Below, piece after piece: positions 25,183 through 33,178 of a DNA stretch of 64,000 bases (position 1 is its first letter; the number at the start of each line of letters is the position of its first letter). The position numbers were made by a program, and so were the translations under genes. The stretch spans positions 1,426,001-1,490,000 of the forward strand of contig CAWCJO010000004.1 in NCBI GenBank assembly GCA_963795935.1, read 5' to 3'. Under the pieces are notes generated by a model. It did not search any database. It saw nothing but the letters and a program-made list of their open reading frames with translations, and was not told the DNA's origin. The DNA is from JAICMB01 sp963795935. GTDB lineage: Bacteria > Acidobacteriota > Terriglobia > Bryobacterales > Bryobacteraceae.

Positions 25183-26398
25183 GAATCCTTTTAATTATAG
25201 AACGGCCGGACCGTTACTAGCGTTGCTGCTAGTCCCGGCCGCGAGGCCCGCGGCCAATGTCTCCGCCAAAGCGCGCGCTCTGCAGAACGACGCGCTGGTT
25301 TTCGACGGCCACATCCATGCCATCGACCGCATTTTTTATCACGGCGGCGATATCGGCGAACGCCATGCCGATGGACAATTCGATCTCCCCCGCGCGAAAG
25401 AAGGAGGATTGAAGGCCATGTTCTTCTCGATCTTCGTGGCGGAAGATTATTATCCTTCGCGGTTTGAGACCAAGCAGGCCTTGCGCATGCTCGATACCGC
25501 GCGCGAGCAAATCGCTAAAAATGGCCGCGCGATCGAAATCGCGTTGAACGGCCCCGACGTCCAGCGGATCGTGCGCAGCGGCAAAATTGCGGCGGTGCTC
25601 GACGTCGAAGGCAGCGTCGACCTGGACGGAGATCCCGGCGTGATCCGCGATATGTACCGCCTGGGAGTGCGCTCCTTGCAACTTTCGGCGCACAATTGGG
25701 CGAACAATTATGCCGATTCGTGTTGTTCTCCGCCCAAGTGGCACGGCATCAACGAGCGCGGCCGCGAGGTGATCCATGAGATGAACCGGCTCGGCATGGT
25801 AATAAACGTCTCGCACGCCTCCGATGACGCCATGTCGCAGGCCATCGACGCCAGTTCCGTGCCCGTGATCGCAACGCACCACGGACTGCGCTACTTCAAC
25901 GACATCCCCCGCAACATGCCCGATTGGCTTGCCAAGAAACTGGCCGCCAAGGGCGGCGTGATCGGCTTTCAGATCGGCAACGATTTTCACAACCGTAAGG
26001 CCTACGATTACCGCACCCAACATTCCGGCAAGCCGTTTTGGGATACCAGGGACATTGTCGAGCGCGGAACGAAATTGAACATTTATGAGATCGACAAGCT
26101 CGTTGCGCCGCAGTTTCCGATGCTGCCCTTCGACATTCCCGAGGACGTCAGGATGACCGTGGACGATTGGGTCGCTGTCATCGAGCACGCTATCCAACTG
26201 GTCGGCGAAGACCACGTTGCCCTGGGGACGGATTTCGACGGCGGCCCGCCCCCTCCCCGCGGACTGCACGACGCCGCCGACCTGCCGCTGATCACCGATG
26301 CTATGCTGCGCCGCAACTGGCCCGAGCAGCGCATCCGCAAATTTTTGGGCGAAAATCTATTGCGCGTTTTCACTCAAATCACGAATCCGTCCAATTAA
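25181..26398 (+). CDS. Membrane dipeptidase, M19 family
   Basis: This zinc dipeptidase of the renal-dipeptidase type also cleaves D-amino-acid-containing dipeptides in characterised members. The N-terminus has a signal-like hydrophobic stretch (PLLALLLVPAARPAA). The metal ligands follow the family order: FDGHIHAID (first His pair), VLDVEGSVDL (bridging Glu), INVSHASDD and IATHHGLRYF (His), ALGTDFDG (Asp). The size (405 residues) is normal. It is divergent from the paralog/PLP operon, with the start codons overlapping, and may act on the same exported peptide or amino-acid pool. Confidence 0.92.
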   Translation: MNPFNYRTAGPLLALLLVPAARPAANVSAKARALQNDALVFDGHIHAIDRIFYHGGDIGERHADGQFDLPRAKEGGLKAMFFSIFVAEDYYPSRFETKQALRMLDTAREQIAKNGRAIEIALNGPDVQRIVRSGKIAAVLDVEGSVDLDGDPGVIRDMYRLGVRSLQLSAHNWANNYADSCCSPPKWHGINERGREVIHEMNRLGMVINVSHASDDAMSQAIDASSVPVIATHHGLRYFNDIPRNMPDWLAKKLAAKGGVIGFQIGNDFHNRKAYDYRTQHSGKPFWDTRDIVERGTKLNIYEIDKLVAPQFPMLPFDIPEDVRMTVDDWVAVIEHAIQLVGEDHVALGTDFDGGPPPPRGLHDAADLPLITDAMLRRNWPEQRIRKFLGENLLRVFTQITNPSN

Positions 26399-26928
26399 AC
26401 CGCGCCCGCTCCCGATCCTTCCTCACGCGATTGATCGGAAACGCCTGGCGATGCATGACCAGCCACACGCCCGCGCCAAGAATCTTGGCGTCCTCCGTAA
26501 CATGCCCGATTGGCTGAGATATGCCCGAAACCGAATTCCTTCTGAACCCCAGCGATGGCGCGAGGCGATGCGGAGATACGTCATCAAGCCTGCCCGCGCC
26601 TTATTGAACGAACTCTTGACCGCAGCTATGGAACGGTCGTCGCCAACGGCGAGCTATCCTTGGCCGACGCGATTTACGTGACCGCAATTACCCCGAGGAG
26701 CCGATTGGGGTGCCCCCCCTTCAGATGAGTTTTGGCGGCGGTTCTGGCCCGAATCGCGTAGACGCGGGCTAAATGTTTGAAAAGGAGAAACCGCCCATTT
26801 CAAACGAAACTACCATCTTGTGGAGGTCGGTTCGAGGGTATCCCGAACTCAGTTGAAGGTTGAGACGGCGGCGTGAATTCCATCCGAGCCGGCCCTAAGC
26901 GCAGCGCGCCAGATAGTAAAATCAAGCT
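26399..26928. other. Intergenic region with mobile-element debris
   Basis: This 530-bp stretch has no complete gene. A short frame around 26440-26530 reads KRLAMHDQPHARAKNLGVL, loosely like the end of an ISAs1-type transposase, but the match is too short to be sure. An IS end-like sequence is at 26838-26874. The rest shows nothing recognisable. Confidence 0.5.
26838..26874 (+). repeat. Solitary IS256-type terminal repeat
   Basis: The sequence TCCCGAACTCAGTTGAAGGT followed by GACGGCGGCG closely resembles the ends of the two IS copies at 3621-6956 (TCCCGAGTTTAGTTGAAGG, then GGCGGCGG). No partner end or transposase is next to it, so it is probably a remnant of a former insertion about 60 bp upstream of the glycosyltransferase operon. 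Confidence 0.6.
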
Positions 26929-27936
26929 TTGCCGTATCCAAGCGTAACCGTAGTAGTGCCGACTTTGGCCGCGGACGATGCCTTGGACGCTTGCCTGGAG
27001 GCGCTGGCGAGGCAGACGCTGCGGGATTTCGAAGTCATCGTCGTCGATAACAGCGGACGCCGAGCCGTTGCGGCTCGCGCCGGCGTTCAGGTGATTTACA
27101 ACGACGCGAACGTAGGATTCGGCGCGGCCGTCAACCAAGGCATTCGCGCTTCGGCCGCGATGTATGTGGCAACACTAAACGACGATGCCGCGCCGCGGCC
27201 GGAATGGCTCGCCGCGTTGGTGGCCGCCATCGAAGAACGGCACGAGATCGGCATGTGCGCGTCGCAAATACGCTTGATGGGCGATGGGCGTGTGGACTCC
27301 GCGGGAATGCTGGTGTGCGGAGACGGCAGCAGCAAACAGTTCGGTCATTTGGATGTTTCCGGACTGGAAACCGGCCAGCCGGCGCGGCGCCGCCATGCCT
27401 TGCTGCCCAGCGGATGCGCGGCGCTCTATAAGCGCGAAATGCTCGATGAGATCGGCCTCTTTGATGAAACTTTTTTCCTGTATTGCGAGGACACGGATCT
27501 GGGGCTGCGGGCGCGTTGGGCGGCGTGGGAATGCGTCTACGCTCCGGACGCCGTCGTGGAGCACCGCTACTCCTATTCGGCCGGCCGCGCTTCGCCCTTG
27601 AAGGCTTATTACGTGGAGCGCAATCGCCTGTATCTGCTGGCCAAGAATTTTCCGGCCGACATGCTGTGGAGGGCGCCGTTCTACTCTCTGGCGCGCTACT
27701 TCTGGCACGCCGTATATGCGTGGAGAGGCCAGGGGACGACGGCAGCCTATCGCCAAGCGGGACATTCTCCGGCGGGCCTGGTTGTAGCGGTCGTACGCGC
27801 GCACGCCGCGCTGTTGCGCAACATCGGCCGGCTGCGAAAGCAGCGCCAACAAATACGGCGGCGTCTGACCGCGAGACAGTTTCGCCGCCTTCTTCGGGAG
27901 CATTCCATCGCTCCCCGCAAGGTCGCGGCGCTGTGA
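26929..27936 (+). CDS. Family 2 glycosyltransferase (rhamnosyl-transferase-like)
   Basis: The 335-residue GT-A protein uses TTG 26929. The N-terminal nucleotide-sugar region is typical (VTVVVPTLAADDALDACLEA, VIVVDNSG, NVGFGAAVNQGI). The DxD-equivalent is LNDDAAPRPEW and the acceptor-side motif is FFLYCEDTDLGLRARWAAWE, as in rhamnosyl- and galactofuranosyl-transferases such as WbbL/GlfT. The C-terminus is basic. The stop overlaps the GTG of the next gene (GTGA), the start of a four-gene run making or modifying a surface polysaccharide or glycolipid. Confidence 0.88.
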   Translation: MPYPSVTVVVPTLAADDALDACLEALARQTLRDFEVIVVDNSGRRAVAARAGVQVIYNDANVGFGAAVNQGIRASAAMYVATLNDDAAPRPEWLAALVAAIEERHEIGMCASQIRLMGDGRVDSAGMLVCGDGSSKQFGHLDVSGLETGQPARRRHALLPSGCAALYKREMLDEIGLFDETFFLYCEDTDLGLRARWAAWECVYAPDAVVEHRYSYSAGRASPLKAYYVERNRLYLLAKNFPADMLWRAPFYSLARYFWHAVYAWRGQGTTAAYRQAGHSPAGLVVAVVRAHAALLRNIGRLRKQRQQIRRRLTARQFRRLLREHSIAPRKVAAL

Positions 27937-28682
27937 GGCTCGCCCGGGGCCCGGACGATTTTCTGGTGATCATTCCGGCCTTCAACGAAGAGGCCGCCAT
28001 CGCGAGCGTGGTGCGGGAGCTGCACGAAATTCTGCCGGACGCGCCGGTGCTGGTCATCGACGATTGCTCGCTCGATGCGACCAAGAGCGCCGCCGCCGCC
28101 GCCGGAGCCGACGTGCTGCCTCTGCCGCATCATCTTGGCTTGGGGGGGTGCGTCCAGGCCGGCTACAAGCTCGCCTTCGAGCTGGGATACCACTACGTGA
28201 TTCGCATCGATGGCGATGGCCAGCACGACCCGCGCGACGTCCCGCGCATCTTGGAGGCGCTGCGCCGCTCCGGCTGCCAGATGGTTATCGGATCGCGGTA
28301 TGGCGAACAAGACGGGTACCACTCGAGCATCGTGCGCGGGATCGGAATTCGGGTGTTTCGCATGGTTCTGCGGCCCATTCTGGGAAGGCCCGTGCGCGAT
28401 CCTACGTCCGGGTTTGTCGGCGTCAACCAGCAGGCCCTGGAAGTGTTCACGAAAAGTTTCCCACTGGAATATCCTGAGATAGAGACGCTGGTCGTACTGC
28501 AGCGCCGGCGTTTCCAGTTTCAGGAAGTATCCTGCCGGATGAGGCGGCGGATGGGCGGCCGTAGTTCCATTACGCCGCTCAAGTCGCTCTACTACATCGT
28601 GCATGTGCTGCTGGGAGTGTTTGTGAACGTGTTGAAATTCGAGGGCCGAAGGAGGAAGCTGGCGGGTGGTGAAAAGCGGTAA
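27933..28682 (+). CDS. Family 2 glycosyltransferase, dolichyl-phosphate-sugar synthase-like
   Basis: This 249-residue GT2 enzyme is of the DPM1/polyprenyl-phosphate sugar synthase type: VIIPAFNEEAAIASVVREL, VIDDCSLDAT, IRIDGDGQHDP (DxD), VIGSRYG, then RPVRDPTSGFVGVNQQAL. It starts with GTG 27933, overlapping the previous stop, and overlaps the start of the next gene by 17 bp. It would load a polyprenyl phosphate with a sugar for use by a membrane transferase; the next gene encodes a candidate. Confidence 0.88.
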   Translation: MRLARGPDDFLVIIPAFNEEAAIASVVRELHEILPDAPVLVIDDCSLDATKSAAAAAGADVLPLPHHLGLGGCVQAGYKLAFELGYHYVIRIDGDGQHDPRDVPRILEALRRSGCQMVIGSRYGEQDGYHSSIVRGIGIRVFRMVLRPILGRPVRDPTSGFVGVNQQALEVFTKSFPLEYPEIETLVVLQRRRFQFQEVSCRMRRRMGGRSSITPLKSLYYIVHVLLGVFVNVLKFEGRRRKLAGGEKR

Positions 28683-30444
28683 GAAAAAGCAGCCGCCCGC
28701 GAACGGGCGCCCTCCTGCCGGGCAACGTATATCTGCGCACGCATCCAAGGCGCATGTGGCCGCGCCTCCCCGTCGGCCCCCATCGTCCCCGTTGTGGCCC
28801 GTTCTCATCGGTGTGGCCGTCGCGCTGTGCGTGGTGCTCACCGTCTACGGTCCGGCGTTGAACGGGCCGTTCCTGCTCGACGACGATTATCTTCCTTACC
28901 GCATCGACAGTTTCGCCAAGGCTCCCCTGCGGGCGTGGGTCGGCGGACTGCGGCCGCTTCTGATGTTCTCCTACTGGCTGAACTTCCAGCAAAGCGGACA
29001 GAATACGTACTCTTATCACTTCTTCAATGTGATGCTGCACCTGCTCAACGGTGGATTGATTTTTCTGGCCGTCAGCAAGGTCCTCGAGAAGGCCGCCGTG
29101 GCGGCCGCATGGACGCGGGAAGCGCTTGCGCTATTCGCGGCCGGCGTGTTCCTGCTGCATCCGATCCAAACCGAATCGGTGAGCTACATAGCCAGCCGCT
29201 CGGAAACCTTGAGCGTGTGTTTCTTCCTCGCCGCGTTCGTTGTGTTCTTGTACGGAAGCGCCCCTCTGGCGCCTCGCCGCATAGCGGCCGTGCTGGCGCT
29301 GTTCGGTCTGGCGTGCTTGAGCAAGGAGCACACCGTGGTTCTGCCCGCGCTCTTGCTCCTTACCGATTATTACTGGAATCCGGGATTCACGACCGCGGGC
29401 ATACGGCGCAACTGGAGGCTCTACGGATCGATAATCGTTCTCGCGGCGCTGGCGGGAGCGTTCGTCTGGGTGGTTGTCTTGAGGAATGCAACCACGGTTG
29501 GCTTCCACGTGAAAGGAATCGCCTGGTATCAATATTTCTTCACGGAGTGCCGCGTCGTCTGGAAATATCTCTTCCTGTTCGTGTTTCCGTTCCGGCTGAA
29601 TCTCGATCCCGACATCGCGTTATCGCAGACAGTTTTCGATCCCGCCGCCGTCGCGGGATTCATCGCTCTCATCGCGATCTCGGTTGCGGCCTGGATCTAC
29701 CGTCGGCGCTTTCCGCTGGCTTCGTACGGCTGGTTCGCGTTCCTGCTTCTGCTGGCGCCGACATCGTCCTTTGTGCCGGTTAAAGACGTTTACGCCGAGC
29801 GCCGCCTATATCTGCCGTTCATCGGCCTGCTTCTAATTGTCGCGGAGTTCCTACGGCGCTGGAAAGCGGGGCGGGGCACCGTCGCCGCGACACTCGGCGC
29901 GCTGCTCTTGATTGAAGGCGGCCTAACATATCAACGCAATTTGCTGTGGGGCGACGCCATCGCGATGTGGCGTCAGACGGCGGCGGATTCGCCTCACAAA
30001 GTTCGGCCCTCGTTCCAACTGGCGCATGCGCTGTACGCGGCCGGGCGGTGCGGCGATGCCGTCAGCCAGTATTCCCGCACGGCAGCGATCGGTAAGCCGG
30101 ATTTCTCGCTGCTCCTCGATTGGGGCCTCGCCTACGACTGCGCCGGCAACCGCGAGAATGCCCTCGCGAAATTTCAGCAGGCGGCTGCGCTGGAGCCGAA
30201 CGCGCACGTTTATTCGCAGATCGGCATGGAGTACGCTCAGCAGCGGAAACTGCCGGAAGCGCTAGCCGCGTTAGATCGCGCCGCCCGGCTTGACCCGAAT
30301 TTTGCGATGACCTACGTGTATCGCGGCAACGTGCATTTGATCGAAGGCGATGCCGGCTCCGCCGCGAACGATTATCGCCATGCGCTGGTGCTTGACCCCC
30401 AAAATCAGGCCGCGCGCGAACAGCTCGCGCGTTTAGCCCCCTGA
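28666..30444 (+). CDS. Multi-pass membrane protein with C-terminal TPRs, glycosyltransferase-like
   Basis: The 592-residue protein starts at GTG 28666. A basic Pro-rich head precedes about ten membrane segments. The first luminal loop has PFLLDDDYLPYR, the acidic pair expected of PMT/GT39-like enzymes, and SVSYIASRSETLSVCFFLA is a conserved block of the TMTC/PMT-like proteins. The last about 150 residues are tetratricopeptide repeats (AYDCAGNRENALAKFQQAAALEPN and two further repeats). This is the layout of bacterial TMTC-type proteins, which transfer mannose in eukaryotes; a similar role with the upstream polyprenyl-phosphate sugar synthase is plausible but inferred. Confidence 0.85.
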   Translation: MVKSGKKKQPPANGRPPAGQRISAHASKAHVAAPPRRPPSSPLWPVLIGVAVALCVVLTVYGPALNGPFLLDDDYLPYRIDSFAKAPLRAWVGGLRPLLMFSYWLNFQQSGQNTYSYHFFNVMLHLLNGGLIFLAVSKVLEKAAVAAAWTREALALFAAGVFLLHPIQTESVSYIASRSETLSVCFFLAAFVVFLYGSAPLAPRRIAAVLALFGLACLSKEHTVVLPALLLLTDYYWNPGFTTAGIRRNWRLYGSIIVLAALAGAFVWVVVLRNATTVGFHVKGIAWYQYFFTECRVVWKYLFLFVFPFRLNLDPDIALSQTVFDPAAVAGFIALIAISVAAWIYRRRFPLASYGWFAFLLLLAPTSSFVPVKDVYAERRLYLPFIGLLLIVAEFLRRWKAGRGTVAATLGALLLIEGGLTYQRNLLWGDAIAMWRQTAADSPHKVRPSFQLAHALYAAGRCGDAVSQYSRTAAIGKPDFSLLLDWGLAYDCAGNRENALAKFQQAAALEPNAHVYSQIGMEYAQQRKLPEALAALDRAARLDPNFAMTYVYRGNVHLIEGDAGSAANDYRHALVLDPQNQAAREQLARLAP

Positions 30445-30460
30445 GCGCGGGCTTGTAAAG

Positions 30461-31525
30461 ATGCGCATCGGAGTAAATGCGCTTTATCTGATTCCCGGCG
30501 GCGTCGGCGGTACCGAGATCTATCTGCGCAACCTGCTTGCCGCCCTCGCCCGCGTCGATGCTGAAAACGAATGCGTGGTCTTCACGAACTCCGAGACGGG
30601 CGTCGATCTTACTCCGCCGGCGGCCAATTTCAAGTCCGCGCCGCAGCGCGTGCGAGCTTCGTTCCGGCCCGGGCGCATACTGTTCGAGCAATTCGTCCTG
30701 CCCGGCGCGCTCGGCCGCGAGCGCATCGATGTGCTCCTGAACCCCGGATTTACGGGGCCCGCATGGTGTCCCTGCCCGAGCGTGACGGTCTTCCACGATT
30801 TGCAGCACAAGCGCCACCCGGAGCATTTCCGCTGGTTCGATCTGCCCTTTTGGAACCTGCTGCTGTGGAATTCGGCGCGGCGTTCGCAGGCGCTAATCGC
30901 GGTTTCAAACGCGACGCGCGACGATCTGAAACATTATTACGGCGTCGATGCGGAAGTGATTCATCATGGCGTCGAAACGGAGTTTTTCGACATCGCGGCG
31001 CGGCGCGAGCCTCAAAATTATCTGCTGTGCGTCTCAACGCTGCACCCGCACAAAAACCTGGAGCGGCTCCTTCGCGTTCATGCCGCGATGCCGGAGGCGC
31101 CGGAGCTCGTAATCGCGGGTCTGCGCGGGTTCGCGTCAAAGCGCATCGAGGGCGCCGCGCATAGCCGCGTAAGGTTCACGGGCTGGATTCCGCGAGCGGA
31201 GCTTTACGAACTGTTCCGTTGCGCCCGCGCGTTCATCTATCCCTCGACGTTCGAAGGTTTCGGAATGCCGGTTCTCGAAGCCATGGCCGCCGGCGTCCCC
31301 GTGGCCTGCTCCGATATTCCCCCGCTGCGCGAAATCGCCGGCGGCGCCGCGGTGTTTTTCGATCCCGCCAGCGACGCGGAGCTACGCCGCGCCATAGACC
31401 GAGTCATCGCCGACCCCGCGTTGGCCCCCCAAGCCCGCGAGCACGCCGCCCATTTCACATGGGAGCGCACCGCTCGCGAGACGCTCCGCTGCCTGGCGCG
31501 CGTGTGCGCGGAGAGAAGCCGGTGA
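30461..31525 (+). CDS. Family 4 glycosyltransferase
   Basis: This 354-residue GT-B enzyme has an N-terminal glycine loop GGVGGTEIYLRNLL. The C-terminal domain carries the standard block for the retaining GT4 family: STLHPHKNLERLLR, VRFTGWIPRAEL and FIYPSTFEGFGMPVLEAMAAGVPVAC, where the EGFGMPVLE acidic residues bind the sugar nucleotide. It starts 16 bp after the TPR gene and is the last of the run. Confidence 0.92.
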   Translation: MRIGVNALYLIPGGVGGTEIYLRNLLAALARVDAENECVVFTNSETGVDLTPPAANFKSAPQRVRASFRPGRILFEQFVLPGALGRERIDVLLNPGFTGPAWCPCPSVTVFHDLQHKRHPEHFRWFDLPFWNLLLWNSARRSQALIAVSNATRDDLKHYYGVDAEVIHHGVETEFFDIAARREPQNYLLCVSTLHPHKNLERLLRVHAAMPEAPELVIAGLRGFASKRIEGAAHSRVRFTGWIPRAELYELFRCARAFIYPSTFEGFGMPVLEAMAAGVPVACSDIPPLREIAGGAAVFFDPASDAELRRAIDRVIADPALAPQAREHAAHFTWERTARETLRCLARVCAERSR

Positions 31526-31565
31526 GGCAATTCGTGAACGGCGGCCCTGTAGACGGCGCGGATGC

Positions 31566-31616
31566 GCCACCCTCCGGTTGCGCATGGATGCAGCCCGGTG
31601 GCAATTTCTTTTTTTT
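31566..31616 (+). terminator. Possible terminator after the glycosyltransferase run
   Basis: GCCACC (31566-31571) pairs with GGTGGC (31597-31602), followed by AATTTC and a run of eight T. The loop is long (25 nt), so the hairpin is weaker than a textbook terminator, but position and T-run fit. Confidence 0.4.
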
Positions 31617-31720
31617 AATGCGAGACGAATCGGATGGATCTTCAAAGAGTGCCAGATCCTGCGTGCTGGCGCTGCCGTATGCAGGTTAGAAGTTAACGTC
31701 GGTAAGGGCGTGGTGAGCTC

Positions 31721-31798
31721 ATGAGTGATTCAAAGCCGGGACGCAACCAGAGGTGCCCGTGTGGAAGCGGTCTCAAGTACAAGAAGTGCCACGGTTAA
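31721..31798 (+). CDS. SEC-C motif microprotein (25 residues)
   Basis: The product is a single zinc-binding SEC-C motif: RCPCGSGLKYKKCHG, with the C-x-C-x8-C-H pattern found at the C-terminus of SecA and in many small proteins. It begins with ATG 31721 and stops at TAA. It could be a free-standing metal-binding peptide, or the N-terminal piece of a longer protein cut off by a frameshift, since an open frame continues nearby (31902-32156). Confidence 0.55.
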   Translation: MSDSKPGRNQRCPCGSGLKYKKCHG

Positions 31799-31901
31799 AG
31801 TTTTCAGCGACCCCAATTGGCCGCAATCTCACAGGTCCCGAAGTACGTACCGGCTTCGGCGAGCCCGAGGAAGCATCCCCGAGATGGGAGCAATTGGCTG
31901 G

Positions 31902-32156
31902 ATGAAAGTCGACTCGCCGTCCAAACTGGACCTGGATCTCGCTGTTAAGTCGGTTCAGGACGATGAATTGCGGGCCCGGAAGATCGGTACGGACGTGTAT
32001 ATCGATTGGGAGATGCTCCGGCCGCACATGCCCCTTGGACCGGCTTCGCAAGCGGCAGAGCGATTCCTTCCGATCCTAAATGGTATCTTGGCTGTGCGAT
32101 TCCCGGCCTTTACAGGTTTGAGCATCAAGAGTATTCTCGGCGTTGGCGACAATTGA
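31902..32156 (+). CDS. Hypothetical protein
   Basis: This 84-residue frame, MKVDSPSKLDLDLAVKSVQD onward, has a balanced composition and no obvious shadow gene on the other strand. It may be separate or the displaced continuation of the SEC-C gene at 31721. No domain is recognised and no strong ribosome site is seen. Confidence 0.3.
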   Translation: MKVDSPSKLDLDLAVKSVQDDELRARKIGTDVYIDWEMLRPHMPLGPASQAAERFLPILNGILAVRFPAFTGLSIKSILGVGDN

Positions 32157-32191
32157 GAATGGGATACCGGTTACGTGGACATCGCTGAAGG

Positions 32192-33164
32192 TTAGTGGCC
32201 GCGATCATGCAGCACACGCATTGGCCTACTTGAAGGACGGCGGCCCGTCTGTTGCCTCTCATCGCTGTCCAAAAATCGCCGCGCGTCCTCGTTGAGGCGC
32301 AACGTTGCATCCATGTGGCACAACGTCAGTCCGCGGACGAATAAGTGAGCCTGTTCGCCGGAACAGAGTTCTGCAATAGGCCGCATTTCCTTCGGAATCC
32401 AAGCCAATTCACAGCTGAACGGCATGGCGCGCACGTTCTCGTGCAGTTGCTCGACATTATCCATGAAGTGCAAATGGTCGGCCCGGCGCAAAATGAACAT
32501 CCGCTTCGCTGACGGAGTCCGTTCGAATAGTTCATACATCCCGGCGAGCGGCAGTGAAGTATCGTTCTCGGCGGCCAAATACAGCGTGGGAACATCGCGG
32601 CCCCAGGAAAAAGTAAGCTTTGCCGGGATTATTCCCGGTTTCGGCTGCGAACTTCCGCCGGGCGCGAGCGCGACCACGGCGCAGATGCGTTCTTCTATCT
32701 CCAGCGCTGCGAGCGCCGTCCAACCTCCGAAGCTGTGTCCCACGATTCCGATCCGAGTCGGGTCCAGGCGGATTTCCGAATCCCACGGCGCACCATCGAG
32801 CAGCGCTCGAGCAGAAAGCGTATATCGGGCACGCGGTTCGCAATCCAGGCTTCCACTCGCGCAGCTTTTTGCTCCCCGGTCTCGCCCTCTTGACGAGCCA
32901 GTTCCGGCGCCGCCACTTCGGAGTGATCCAGCGCCGCGCCAACGTAACCATGGCTGCTCAATTGGGTGCAGAGAAACGTCGACTGCCGCCGGCGCCTCCG
33001 CTGCTATGAGAAAAGACGATGAGCGGATAAGTCCCAGGCTGAGCCGCGGCGGGATACCAGATCTCAATAGGGAACAGGCGGTCCCGCGCAGTATCGAACA
33101 CCTCGAGGGTACGCACGCCGAAGGGCCATGGGCCGGGGGAGAATGGATCGTACTCGCCGGTCAC
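32192..33164 (-). pseudogene. Alpha/beta-hydrolase (platelet-activating-factor/dienelactone-hydrolase-like), two frameshifts
   Basis: The gene lies in three frames: 33164 to about 32960 (MTGEYDPFSPGPWPFGVRTL, then PLIVFSHSSGGAGGSRR), about 32960-32810 (SHGYVGAALDHSEVA), and about 32810-32192 (RIGIVGHSFGGWTALAALEI with the nucleophile elbow GHSFGG, later LYLAAENDTSLPL and ADHLHFMDN for the acid and His). Breaks fall near 32960 and 32810. FGVRTLEVFDTARDRLFPIE at the start is the pattern of PAF-acetylhydrolase-like esterases. It lies just after the permease stop on the same strand (15-bp gap), so it may belong to the same transcript. Each break is one base and may be a sequence error. Confidence 0.8.
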
Positions 33165-33178
33165 TCTACTCGCTCTGG

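Noticed and set aside
26298..26681. A 127-codon frame overlapping the dipeptidase end
   Set aside because: It mainly reuses dipeptidase codons in another frame; only a short part could be transposase debris, too weak to call.
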